Assembly: GCF_001522545.3 (NCBI RefSeq)
Contig: NC_031770.1
Span: 90,058,227-90,122,226, forward strand
Direction of reading: 5' to 3'
Length of the DNA stretch: 64,000 nt
DNA from: Parus major
Lineage: Eukaryota > Chordata > Aves > Passeriformes > Paridae
Position 1 is the stretch's first letter, and each line of letters starts with the position of its first letter. This document shows, in pieces, positions 1 to 12,329 of the stretch. The notes beneath the pieces were generated by a model that was not told where the DNA came from, ran no database searches, and saw only the letters and a program-made list of their open reading frames with translations. The position numbers and the translations under genes were made by a program.

Positions 1-120
1 CTGTACTGGAGTTGTTCATTCTTCCAATCGCTTAAATCAAGCTCCACTACTGAGGTTAGCAAGACTGCTGAACTTTGATAAATATGTGCATTCATTTAGT
101 GAAATCTGTTTCTGCTCAGG

Positions 121-188
121 GCAGGAGGGTTGGAACTAGATGATCTTTAAGGTCCCTTCTAACACAAACCATTCTATGATTCTGTGAT
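121..188 (+). repeat. CR1 LINE 3' tail (fragment)
   Basis: The segment contains ggttggaactagatgatc, then a 'ggtcccttct' block, and ends in attctatgattctgtgat. This is the usual 3' end of an avian CR1 retroposon in sense orientation. Only the last 70 or so bases are present, which is the typical 5'-truncated state of CR1. No coding part remains. Confidence 0.85.
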
Positions 189-1490
189 ATTATTGAAACC
201 CCAAATACACCAAGTTTGCAAAAGAAAGAGCCTGTGCCCTAAATCCAGCTACAACTAGAGCACTGGCAGCTTTCAGCTGGGCAAACTCAGGGTGCTGTAG
301 CTCTTGCTAAAGCCAACAGTTTCTTCATATGAAATGCGATGCAGCTGGGAGCAGTTTTTGTCATGAAAAAAGGAAATAAACCCATGTTTTTCAGCAGCAA
401 AGCATGTATGAAAGAGAGTTGTTGCAGGAGCTGTTTCCCTCTTGCCTCACTGAAGCATTCAGACAACACTTGCAGCTGCCGAGTGTTGTCAGAAACTCAA
501 GCCAGAAACTTGGGCTGTAGTTCTGACTCTATGCCAGGATGAGCTGCAGACTTGGCCCTGTGGTTTCATGATCCCCCACAAGGATCCCAGTTTTCAGCCA
601 CACAGAGCCAGAGCCTCTGGCACAAGGTGTGCTTGGCACCCCTTGCACAGGGGCTGCAGGCCCAGCCTCCCCCTGGTCACATCATGGGTTATCCGGGGCC
701 TCCATGCCTGTCTCCTGCTCACTGTGTGCTGGGTCCTGAGGTGCAGCTGCCTCGGAGCCAGCCCAAAGGAAATGTCCAGAAAATCTGGGTTTGTTACCCA
801 GTGAGCAACAAACCAGTAATTACACACTTAAGAGAGACGTTGACTATTAATTTCAGAGTTGTGCAAGCTTGGTTGCTTGGTGGTGTTCCAAAAATTAAGG
901 ACATTTTTTTGCTATTTATTGATTTTAGCAAGCAAAGGCATTAATGTTCATTTATTACAAGTTGTTTAGTTCTCTTAATAATTAGTATTCTCTCTTTTAT
1001 AGGTTAATGATTCTCCCTCTTCTCATACTAATTAGCCTGCATGCTTGATCTTTCTCTTCTTTTGAGTTGGGTTTCTTGAGATGATGGGCTGTGAGTTAGT
1101 GGTGTGGGAATCCCTCCGTGCCTAGTCAGAGCTGATCTCAGCACAGTTGCTGAGTGGGCTTTATTAGTTTCGTCCTTATCTTGGGAGTTCTGCCAAATGT
1201 CCTTGTAGTTCGTAAATTCTGTGTTTCATGTATCCACTATGAGAGCTACATCCTTCTTTCCAAGCCTTGCTAAATTCCCCCTAGGTTTGAGATCGTTAAA
1301 ACATGTTCAACCCTCAACAAAGCAATTCTCCTGACAAGTAATTTCTCTTTCCCACAGTTGGATATCACTTAAACCTTGTTTGGTAGCTGCTCTCTGTTCC
1401 ACGAATTAAAACTTCTTTCTTGTTGATCAGGCTCTATGTTACAAAGATCAAAAGCACATCCTTTCTCAATAAAATATTTTCATACTCCAT
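189..1490. other. No gene seen (unique AT-rich DNA)
   Basis: Short open frames on both strands lack splice-site context or any recognisable protein similarity. The 552-944 frame is broken by low-complexity and stop-rich flanks. I see no repeat family here and treat the stretch as intergenic DNA left of the CpG island. Confidence 0.5.
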
Positions 1491-1494
1491 ATTT

Positions 1495-2290
1495 TGCAAC
1501 GGGAGCTCGGCAGGAGTGCAGGACCCGGCCGAGGTGGCTGTTCCCGGGGGCGGTGGGGTTTGCTGATGCGGGGTCGGGCGGTGGGCACGGCGGGGCTGCG
1601 GCGGCGGCCGAGGGGAGGAGCGGCCGCACGGCGGGGCGGGAGCGGCGGGTGTCGTCGGCAGGGCCGGGCGCTGTTTCCGTGCTGTTTCGGTGCTCTTTCG
1701 GAGCCGTGTCGGTGCTGTTTCGATCCCGTAGCGGTGCTGTGGCGGAGGAGCGGCCGGGACAGACGGTACTGCGGCGGCGGGCGGGGGTCACGGCGGGGGC
1801 GGGCGGTGCCGGCCCGGTGCGATGTGTGGTTTTTATCGGGACCAGGGCTCCTGCCCGGAGGGCAAAGGGCGAGGTGCGTGACAGACCGGCTGGCCTTCGA
1901 GGAGCGTCCTGCCGTGCTGCTCCGGGGAGTTTGTCCGGGGGTTATTCCCCAGCCTCCCTCCCGCAGCAGGGACCAAGACGGGCGGGTGGCTGGGCGCAGG
2001 AGGGGTTGTGTCTGGCTCTGGGTAGGATCAGAGGGGAAGCTGAAGAGGAACTGCTCTTTGGAGTGCAGGTTTCGCAATCTCTGGGAATACTTTGCCTTTC
2101 CCCTCGTCCGGACACTGCTCCTAGCTGGGGCGGTGGAAGGAAGCTTTTCGGATCGGCCCTTGGCCCGAGCCGCAGTGGAAAGCACCCGCCGGAGCAGCTG
2201 CAGCCTTAAGGTGGTCCGGAGGCGAGGCGGGCGGAGCAGCGCTGCTGTCCGGCCGTCCTGAGGAGCAGCCCCGTGCGGGACCGGCCCCAG
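1495..2290. promoter_or_regulatory. CpG island, candidate promoter
   Basis: A sharp switch from AT-rich DNA to very GC- and CpG-rich sequence starts near 1495 and fades near 2290. It contains many cg dinucleotides, gcggcgg runs and ggggcggg boxes. Overlapping open frames on both strands (about 250-290 aa) follow from low stop-codon density and are not read as genes. The island lies about 2.7 kb upstream of the first coding exon of the GST gene, which begins with a splice acceptor and so needs an upstream non-coding exon. The island could hold that exon and promoter. It could equally serve a gene to the left on the - strand. No transcript data can decide this here. Confidence 0.7.
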
Positions 2291-4938
2291 CAACAAAGCC
2301 TTGCAGGGAACTGCTATGGGACTCGTATCCACTTTCCAGGAGGAAAGTATAATATCTTGGATCAGATTATGAGCTTGCTGCTGAATTCATTGACTTGTTT
2401 CTCACTGGAAGACTGGTGCCTGAATTGTTTTGGACCAAATTTAACACAGCGATCACAGCAGTAGTTGCCCCTCTGACACCTGCGTGGATGTGGTCCAAGG
2501 GAGGTCTGATGCACCAAACCCTCGAGAAAGTTTGTGATTAATTTTCAGGTCCATTATTGCTATTCAAGAAAGACAGGTTACCAATTTTTGACTCTTTTAT
2601 CACTACTCACTATTTTACAAATGGATATTCGTTACAGAGCCATAACAGAGTTACAAAAATAGTTTGAAGCCCTGTGTAAGCGTTCAGCCTAAACCCCAAA
2701 TTCAGACCTTTGGCAGTGCATTTGCAGGAAGATATTCCTGGCTGGTTTGAGTGGAGCACTGAGTTGAGACTGGCAATCGGGGCTCTGAATTTTATTAGCT
2801 CCAGCTCTGCTTTGTGGAGACACCAAGGATGTTTGCTCTTTATGCTTTTGGTAACCTGTCCTTATAGTGTGTTCCTCAGCCTTGATCCCATGTGCTGGAG
2901 GTTAGTTTGTCCTGTCTGTGAGGGTTTAGTGCAGTTCTCCTCTCTGATGAAGTTGAGACCATCACCTACTTTCTGAGCATCAGGGAATGAAGTATTTTTG
3001 AAGCAGAGAAGGTCAGGAACTCTCTTACTTGTTATAGTGTAAGTCATACACGGGAGATGAAGTGTAGGTCCTGGCCTTATGTGTGTAAGGCCTGGTAAGG
3101 GAGCTGTGCCAGGTCACTTCTTTGAGTGCCTTGCTGCTGTTCAGGCATCAGGAATCTAGCTAGGCATCCAGCAACACTAGGTGCCAGCTCTACTCAAGAC
3201 ATAATCTATTGCCAAGCACATATTTTTGTATCAGAACTTTGCTAGAAGAGACTGAGGTGCCTGGGGACACAGACACTGCCAGGGCTAGGTGGAAGCTGGG
3301 CAGTGGTTTTGAAGACCTGCATTTTGGATGGGGGCACCTCTTTCTCCTGTCAGTGCAGTTCCTAATAAAGTGATGGCTGTGTGCTGTGGAGCCTGTGGAG
3401 GATAGCACCCAACACAAAGGACTTCAGTGGAGAGGGCCAAGGATGAAGTCTCCCCTGTCGCTGTTGTGATGTTTGTGCCTCTTTATTGATGCCTTGGGAT
3501 TATGACCAAAATTTTTACTTTGTGGCTCAGCTATGTATTGTGAAGACTATGCAAGCATAAATAAGGCTCCCTGTGAGCAGATAAAGCCTTGGCTTAACAA
3601 TGAAGCATTCTATTAGTCTGTGCCTTTGTCTTCTTATGAAATTTTCTTCATTCTTCTGTGACCCATTAGTGATAAGAGTACAGTGTTAGCTTTGTTTCCA
3701 GCATCAGGCAAGCTCACATCAGCTGCCAATGTCACACAGTTGCATGTGACTGCACATGGTAGGGAAATTTGAAAGGACAAAGTGTTTCATCCCAGTGCCA
3801 TCATCTCATGGGCTGACTTGAGCCCCCTGCTGCCAGGGCATTGCCCAGGCCTTATCTGCCCAACAGAAGTCAGTCCCATCTGTTTGGTTTTTGATTTTGA
3901 AGTTTTCAGGGCAGATAGAATATAAATCCCTGTTACAGTTTCACTGTAGTAGAACTAGCTAAATAGGGAATGCAGTAAGCCTGGTGAAGTATGTTGCTTT
4001 TAAAAGCATATTTATGTAAAGGCACAGGAGCACAGGGCTCTGAATTGTCATCTGAGAGAGACTAAAATAGTGCTGGTGACCCTAGTTTGGTGTTCTTTGG
4101 AAGCCATTCTGTTGCAGACAGGTAGAAATCTTACAAAAGAAAGGCCATATAATATCATGGTTTAGGTCTGCTAATTTGGTTGGGTGCAGCTAACAGCTAA
4201 TCTATTGTTCCCATGAGAAAAAAACCATAAGAATGAAAGTCAGTTAGCACAACAATTTATTCTTCTGAGGAAAATAAGTTTGCACCTGCAAAAACAAGAA
4301 ATTGATCCCATGAGAATCAGTGAAGAAGATATGTAAATAATCCAGGAATAGAGACATTTAATAGATGTGCAAAATGCCATTTACTGACCAATGAACCGAG
4401 TGTCACTGTTAGCCAAGTAGATCTAACACAGTGCATTCTGAGAATCCTATAAAATATGACCTAAGCAATAAAGATTCAGCTTTTCCTTCATAAAGAAACT
4501 GAGTCTCATCTACTTTATTGCAATACTATTCATTTGCTACAGTACATTTTTCAAGAATGGTATGATATGTGACAAAACCCAACATCTACTGAAGAGATTG
4601 CATCACTGCAAGGTTAAAAATGTGTTAATTCAGGAATACCCTACAATTCTGCTTTGGTTGTAAAGCTCCAGTACACTGTGAAAACTATAATAATATATTA
4701 TTTAGGAGATGTTTATTGTCATGATGGGGTTGAATGGGTGCACATTGTAGTAGTGTGTAGTTTTTCTTTTATTCCATGAATCCACAGGAAACTTGTTTGC
4801 ATCAAGCACAAGTGTGTAGGACTTGATTATTCTTCTACTTTCACGTTCATCCAACTGTATTTAGTAGTTTGGAGTGGGACATTTGAAATGCTAATTTAAA
4901 GCATGCTTCCTATAAGATTATCATCTTGATTTTATCAG
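2291..4938. other. No coding exon seen; possible GSTA 5' intron
   Basis: The stretch lies between the CpG island and the GST acceptor at 4937-4938. The longest frame (2710-2976, + strand, 88 aa) has no recognisable family and no convincing splice sites. If the island is the GST promoter, most of this DNA is its first, non-coding intron. Confidence 0.45.
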
Positions 4939-4958
4939 GAAACAAGAACTCTGAAGCC
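4939..4958 (+). other. GSTA: GSTA 5' UTR part of first coding exon
   Basis: A pyrimidine-rich acceptor ending at 4938 (ttgattttatcag) precedes 20 non-coding bases and the ATG. The transcript must therefore start in an upstream non-coding exon, as in mammalian GSTA genes. That exon was not identified with certainty. Confidence 0.7.
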
Positions 4959-7900
4959 ATGGCGGGCAAACCCAAGCTGCACTACACCAAGGGAAGGGGG
5001 AAGATGGAGTCAATCCGATGGCTGCTAGCAGCAGCTGGTGTTGAGGTTTGTACATTTTTTTAATAAAGTGATTTGTGATTAAAATAGGTATTCTCTGGAA
5101 GGGTTTCCCAATTGCACCTGTGCTTAGGGATATGCACATCGTCACATATTGTGATGCAGAATGCTTAGATTGAGTGATACACTCTTGTGTTGTATTTCAT
5201 GTATTCCTTGAGCAGTAGTTGCACAGTAAAAATATTTTAACGTACAAAGAGAATTGATGGGTGTCATTTTTTGAAACATACTTTAAGCTGAGATTGTAAA
5301 TTGTTACTACAGACAAAACTGTGACTTTTTCTCAATGCTCATAACTTCCCTGTATCTCATGAGTTTTCTCCACTGAAAGAACATGCATACCACATGAAAA
5401 CTTTTGAACATTCTCTCTAAACAAAGTGCCTTTTGTTCTTTGGGTCAGAACCTGCGTAGGATGAATCAGCAGATCTGCCCCAAAAGCAGTGTTAGGGGAT
5501 CTGTCTAGGTTCACATCAGGTGAAGGCCATCCTAATTTCTACATTAAGTTTTTGTTTGAATATGTTTATTGAAACTATTTCTACTCTGTTGGAAATAAAA
5601 GGCTTTTTAAAATGGTGCTCACTTGAGAATGTTACTGACAGAGAATGTGCAGAGCATGAGTGCTGTGGAAACCAAGATCTTGTCATATTCAAATGTCCTC
5701 ATTCAAAAAAAAAATCCATTAGATTAAGGAGTGAGATAAATGCTGTGCAAGAGAGGCATAATTTACAAGAAGTTTCTCAATATTTCACGTGGCATCAGCT
5801 GCTTTTTAAGTGAGTGATTTGGTATCTGTTTATGGTTCATGCAGACGAGTCTGGTCTTTATAATGAGGAAGTTCTTTCTGGAGCATAAGGCATTGTACAG
5901 TCCTGTGGGGCTGGGGACACCAAAGTCTTGGGTTATTTGCTGGAGCAGAGATGAAGTAGGGGGTCTGTTAAGGAAACATTCCCGTCTGACCATCCAGGAC
6001 CCTCTCTATCAGTCCTTAAAATAATTTAATTGTGGTACAACAACAGAGGTTGAGCTTGTGTCTTCAGGGAGGGACCCGGAACAAAGGAAATCCCTTTTAT
6101 ACCCTCACAGTCTAAGTGAAGGTCCTGGGGTCATGGGCTCCTGCTGTGTCTCACCTGGCCAGTGGCACAGGTCCCGAACCCTTTGCTGTGCAAAGGGAGG
6201 CAGTTCTCAGCTCTTGCCTTGGCTTCCCAGAGCTCCATGAGCTGGAACTGCAGCTACTGGCACTGAATGGATTCCTCAACAGGGCGAGCACAATGAGGAA
6301 AGTATGGAGAACAGTGTGGAGAGGTGGATTCTAATGGCCAGACTTCCTTCCACTTCTCCACTGCCTTTGGAGTGACAGTGTTGCTTTCTATTTTTGCTTT
6401 TCAGTTTGAGGAAGAATTCATAGAAACAAAAGAAGACTTAGAAAAATTGCGCAATGGTGAGTCTGTAAACTGTGCCCTAAACTTAAAGTCACACAAATAT
6501 AACAAAAGAACAACAGGAGGTATTTTTTTAGGACCTGCAGTACCATGTGACCTGTAAAGAAGAGCTGCTTCCTTGAGGATGCTTTCATCCCTGAGAATTA
6601 GAAATGTCTTGGTCTCTTACCAGGGCTCTTCCTTATTTTCAGTGTAGTACTTCAGCAGCCTGAGTAGCTTGCTTCTTTTTCTTCCCTAGATGGAGTCCTG
6701 CTGTTTCAGCAGGTGCCCATGGTGGAGATTGATGGGATGAAGATGGTGCAGACCAGAGCCATCCTCAGCTACATTGCAGCAAAGTACAACCTCTATGGGA
6801 AGGACCTGAAGGAAAGAGCCTGGTATGGTAACAGTGTACCACTTACTAACACCCCTCCATGATTGTTAACATTTACAGGAAGAATGTTGCTGTGAAGTAT
6901 CTGCACCTAAAGGTGAGTACACCTAACAGACTGTCACTTACTGTAGAGGGATTATTTTGTGAGAATGGAAGGGCAACTCAAGAGATTATGGAAATTATTA
7001 TGGACTGGCAATTGGTAGCCAGCATCCTCTCATGATTAGACCTCAGAACTATTTTTTTTTTCCTAAAGTGATTTGCATATTCAGTCTTTTTTCCCACAGC
7101 ATAAATTAATAGATTATCATTGGAAAACAGCATGAATTCTACTTTAAATACATTAATTGCAGCCTTTTATCTTGCTTATTGTATATACTGAGCCTGTTTG
7201 ACAATTTGTGCTTTGAAAAAAACTGGAAGTTTTCTTAAAGTGGAAGAACCAAGAAAATAAACCAGTGTCTTACATTACATTCACTAATAAACATTTTGCT
7301 CAGTGAGATAAGGTCTCACTTCAGAGTTGTATTTCAGGAAAATAACCAAAATGGAAAGTTTGAATGATATATGTCAAACTGAAGTATTTGTTTCAGGATT
7401 GATATGTACGTGGAGGGAACCACAGACCTAATGGGAATGATCATGTATCTCCCTTTTCAACCAGCTGATACAAAAGAAAAGAATCTTGCCTTAATCATTG
7501 AACGAGCTACAACCAGGTACTTTCCTGTTTATGAAAAGGTAAGTGATAAATCACCAGTAATTCACAAAGACAGTGAGTTAAAGGCTCCCCCTCCTACCCC
7601 ACTCCCACCCTACTCTCCCATCCCCATACATGTACTTTCCACAAGGCAAGTGACAGCACAACTCTAGAAATGTATTTGGATAAATGGAGCCAGTATCCAG
7701 CAATGTGAAAAGAGGGCCACAAAATAATTTTTGGCTGGTTTCAGTACTGGGTCTCTTTGCTGTCCTTCTTTTCTAACCTAGCTTAGTGGTGATGGCTCCC
7801 AGTGTTTTGCCTAAATGCACCATTTCCATACTTGTGCCAGCCTTCAGTACTTCAATACTTATTTTCTGGAAGTGCAATATGTTATAGATTGTTAAGATTG

Positions 7901-10900
7901 GAAAAGACCTTCTAAAGATCATTAAGTCCAGTTGTCAACCCAGCACCACCATCATATTCACCATTAAACTGTGTCTTCCTGTGACGTATCCACATGTTTC
8001 TCAAACACTTTCAGGGATGGTGAGTCCACCAATTCCCTGGACAGTCTGTTCCAATGCTTTACAACCCTTTACATGAACAAAAATTTCCTAAGATGTAATA
8101 TAAACCTCCCCTGGTGCAACTTGAGTCCATTTTCTCTTGTCCTGTCACTGGTTACCTGGGAGAAGAGGCTGACCCCCACCCGGTCAGGGTGTTGTAGAGA
8201 GTGATAAGGTCTCCCACTCAGGCTCCTTTATTCTTGCTATTCAAAGTTAAATATATTTGTGCTTTACAGCTAAAGATCCAATTCTATGATCTTCCTTAAA
8301 TCCATTGCTTAAATGTATTATCCTTAGAGACTATGATTTTTGTTCTCTTGAATTGCTACTTGGGCATCCTTAGGTGTGCACAGAGAGGCTCTGCAAGCAG
8401 GATACATGCAGCATAGGAAGCATAAAGTAATTATTTACTGTCTAGCATGCTCCAAAGAGTTAGCCTGAGCTATGGGGGGAGGCATTGGTATGCTGGCCAT
8501 CCCCTTAGAGCACATGAAGAGGCTTTCTTGGCTAGGGAGGAGTTGGTCAGGAGGGGATGGATTGTTCTTTTCTTCTCCCTGGAACGTTGCCTGGATGTTA
8601 CTCAACTGCCATTTTCTACTAACTTGTTGTTTGTTCTGTTGTTCTATTTCTCTTGTAAGGCTATTTTAAATTTTGTGTGTGTTAAAATTTTCCTGTTTGA
8701 ATTGAGCCAGCTGTGATCCTCATCTCACAAGTTTGCTTCTGTTTGTAACTCTTCCTTTTGTACCACGTGTGGTTGTGCTGTACAGACTTTCTACTATTGC
8801 TTTTTCAGGGCATAGTGGTCTCTTCAGACATCTGCCAAGGGTACAAAGCTGTGTTGTTTCAGAGCTCAGCTGGGTTTCCAGCTTGAAGACTTGGTTACCA
8901 GGCAGCTGAAGTCCATTCAAAAAAATATAGAACTTGATGCAATTTCATGTCCCACTTTATTAGAGCCTTAAATTGCACAAACAAAATCCACAAAGGCTGC
9001 CCTTTAAAATAATGATGTAAATTACATAATCCAGCACTTCTGTAATCAGAGTTCATATATATCCACTGCTATATCAATAGAGGGCTGTGCTGAGAGGTAT
9101 TGATTACACACACTAATCTTTCAAAGATTAGAAGTCTGATATATATTTTAAGATATTAAACAATTAAAAAATGCTCCAAAATTCTCTGAGCCTGTGCCTA
9201 GGTGGCATAAATTACTGTTGTGATATGTTTTAATATGTATGCCCCACGTAGGAGAGTCTTTAAAGTAATCCTTGTTTGGTTATGGTAAAGACACAGCTGA
9301 ACTTTTCCATGATTTTAGCCTAGTTAATTTTGTTAAAATGTTTAATAATTTTCTTTCTGTACCAGCTGTTTAAGGTGTCCATTGATTCAGCTTATCAAGG
9401 TTTGCAGTCTATGTGTTAGCCATTCAGCAAGCTGACAGGAAACATACCTAGCTGTGAGTGCTCACTTCAAACACTCAGCAGCCAGACGGAGCAGCAAAAG
9501 ACAATATAAAGCCCTGCAGATTCAAATGCTATGTTTGGGAACTTCCACCCAGTCTGATAAGCTGTCGTGCACCTTGTTTGAGCAGTGTAGGAAATAACTA
9601 CATGAAGGTATCAGTTGTGACTCTGCCCATGGTTGCTGCCTCTATGGTAGAACTGGCAGATGGGCCTGGAGAAGCAGTTGGCTTCCAGAGCGACAGACTG
9701 ATGTTTTACTGCACATTTTACTTAAGAGTAGTCTTGGTATGACTTAGGCACAGACACCCTTCTCTTGCTCCTGATAGGAGGGTGTAGTCTTTAGGACAAA
9801 GGTAGGCTGGAGAGCTGGTAGCTGCTCTGAAGCTGTGCTGCAACCTTCATCTCAACTTGTCTGCTACAGTTGTTAGTGGCTTTGGCAGGCTGTGATTCTC
9901 GCATCAGCAGTTTGCCATAAAGGAGTCCCCTTCCTTACTGCATAAAGGGTGGGAAGGTTATATTCCTTCATTCTGGACATATTTCAAACTGTAATCAGCA
10001 GTCTCAAATTTTGCTGAAACATCTGGAAATTCACTTAATTTTTTCTTAAAAACTTCAGATGTGCTTACATGTAAGCTGGCCTGACTACCTCTTCCAGTTA
10101 CTTTAGTCCTGTTTCTTTTGTGTCTGATTAAGTCTTTCTTGTGGTACTGGACATGGTATACAGCTACCTGGTGCAGTAGGTTAGAGTGAGAGATGGGATC
10201 ATACACACTGAAACATGAATTCTGGATTAATTTTTTTTGTTTAAAGAATATTTATCACTTTCTAACTTAATAGGTTCTTGCATGGCTTTGCTCTGCTGTG
10301 TTTTTTTTGAAATCTCTCTGCAGTTAAATACCTAGATAAAATTTTTACATCCCATTTGATTTTTATTTTTTTTTTAATTTGTTCATACTTTATAGGCCTT
10401 AAAAGATCATGGACAGGATTATCTTGTTGGCAACAAATTAAGCTGGGCAGATGTCCATCTGCTGGAAGCCATTTTAATGGCAGAAGAATGTAAGCCTGAT
10501 GTACTGTCTGCATTCCCTTTGCTACAGGTTAGTAATCATCTGGTGTCAATATGGAAGGGAAGGTAACAAACAAATTTCACTGACTGTTGTTAAAAGTTAA
10601 TTGATATTTGCATCTTTTGAGCCATGGTACTGACACTTCTCTGGACTGACTACAAAAACCTACACTCAGTGCACTGCCTTGTCCCAGAGCTGCTGGAGAC
10701 TCACCTTTCTTCAGTTCTGCTTTTCCCAGCTGTTTTCAGCTGGCAGGAATTCACTCACTAGTGCTACCAGTTTGGTCCTTTAATGGCTACTTCCATGTCT
10801 TCAAGCACAGCAATAACACTGGAAGGAAAGTCTGTGGCCTGGTGTGTCTGCAGTTCTTGTCCTTTGCTTTTTGCTAGCAAAATTAAACTTTTAAGAAATT

Positions 10901-11385
10901 GTATACAAAGAGCAGTTAAGTTTTGTATGCCTTGACTTCTGTAGTGCTTTGCACTGAGATACTCCTGTCCTTCTTGCTTTTTTTTTTCTTTTTTCCCCTC
11001 AAATATATCTGCAGGATTGAGATACAGGATGTGGGTTTTTTTCTTCCACTTTTTACTAGGTGAATCATAACTTTTTAATATTAATTTCTCCCATTCCTCT
11101 GGGAAACTAAGGCATAGCAACAGCATTACAGATCATAAAAAGCTTCTACCTTTTTCTGTTTAATAAGTATGTCTGACAAGTAAAAATCCAAGATACCTGA
11201 TCTTTAAACTATAAAGGATGGAATTATAATTTCCTTAATCTCACTGGCTTTGCTTCTTACAGGCTTTTAAAGGAAGAATCAGCAACATTCCAACAATCAA
11301 AAAATTCTTACAGCCTGGCAGCCAGAGGAAGCCACCAACAGATGATAAGTTTGTTGCTGTTGTGAGGAAAATATTCAATATCTAA
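4959..11385 (+). CDS. GSTA: Alpha-class glutathione S-transferase, complete (6 coding exons)
   Basis: This cytosolic enzyme conjugates reduced glutathione to electrophiles; alpha-class members also reduce lipid peroxides. The coding exons are 4959-5045, 6405-6456, 6690-6822, 7397-7538, 10396-10527 and 11263-11385. All have AG/GT borders and matching phases, giving 222 codons plus TAA, the usual alpha-class length. The N-terminal thioredoxin-like domain (about residues 1-80) starts MAGKPKLHY with the catalytic Tyr9, and carries [12 protein letters not shown] and [10 protein letters not shown], which hold the glutathione site. The helical C-domain has [32 protein letters not shown] and the [11 protein letters not shown] tail. 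Residue 15 is Lys where mammalian GSTA1 has Arg15, a change also known in a chicken alpha GST. The ATG is chosen because it opens the standard MAxKP start, 20 bases after the splice acceptor. The family assignment is firm, but which avian paralogue this is cannot be settled from one copy. The gene is convergent with TMEM14A, as in mammals. Confidence 0.97.
7884..8238 (-). repeat. CR1 LINE fragment, antisense, in GSTA intron
   Basis: Antisense CR1 text runs from gattgttaagattggaaaagacc through the 'agtccagttgtcaacccagcac' region to the ctgacccccacc and ataaggtctcccactcaggc parts. It covers about 350 bases of the CR1 3' region and is well diverged. It lies in the intron between the exons at 7397-7538 and 10396-10527. 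No function is suggested. Confidence 0.85.
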
Positions 11386-11582
11386 TCTGATGAAGATAAC
11401 CCAACTGTAGTATATTACCAGAGCTTGCTTTGTAAGTGTAAATTGCATAGATGTGCTCTGTAACTTGTATCATGTGGCCAGTGTTGAAACAATACACTGT
11501 TTATACACTTTTAAATTAGAGTAAAAGGCTAATTTGGACCTGTTTAGTCCAGAAAGAAGAATTTAGTGAAGCAGTTATATGA

Positions 11583-11588
11583 AATAAA
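11583..11588 (+). terminator. GSTA: GSTA polyadenylation signal
   Basis: An AATAAA lies 198 bases after the GSTA stop codon and is followed by a GT-rich stretch (tttgtgtgtgtt). This is the standard layout of a vertebrate poly(A) site, which puts the mRNA end near 11605-11620. Several weaker A-rich hexamers follow around 11850-11875. Confidence 0.75.
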
Positions 11589-12329
11589 ATACGCTGACTC
11601 TTTGTGTGTGTTCAATTACAGTGCATGCCTGGAAGGGTAAAATGTTCAACTGTAGCTTCTGGAGTACTATAGAAAAGCCACATGATCCCCAACCCCCTTT
11701 TTATAAACTGCGGGAGAGAGGAGCCACACTGTGAAAATTGAGAAGTCATTTAAAATCAGGCCTAGAATCTTTTGGGTTGGTTCTCTAGGTGGTGTCCTAC
11801 AAAGTTCACTGTCTCCCTGCTATTATTTCACAGCTCAAAAATTAAGTAAATAAAACCTTTAAAAATAAAATTAAAATTCATGATCCTTTTAAGTTTACAG
11901 GCAGAAGTAACTTTTCTAATCCCCACATGAATCTCTTAAGAGCAATTTTTTTCACTGAAAGATCAAAGTCCTTGTGTTTAATTGGCCTGCTGTGGTTTTC
12001 ATATGCTGAAAGCACCTACCTATTTACTTGCTCTTCTTTTTGCTGCTGGGCTGTGGATGGTCAGTGAGGCAAATGACCTTTGAGCAGTTATTTTGTAAGG
12101 TTTTACCTTCTGCAGTCACTTCCCACAGTAATAAAGCCAAGTGCACTGGCTGCTTGCCTTTTCAGTAAGAGTGAGTTTTACCTCAAGATGCTTAAAGCAT
12201 GCACTATTATGTCAGATTCTTTACCCTAATTTCATGGGAACTATAGTGTCTTTAAATTCTTGTTTCTTTTTTTCTCTTTTGATTCTGCTGCTGTGCTTCT
12301 TGTGCACTTCTTTTCACTCCTGAATTTCT

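Noticed and set aside
1436..2332. Overlapping frames of 255-288 aa on both strands in the CpG island
   Set aside because: GC-rich DNA has few stop codons. The frames are Arg/Gly/Ala/Pro-rich, occur on both strands and in several phases, and resemble no family.
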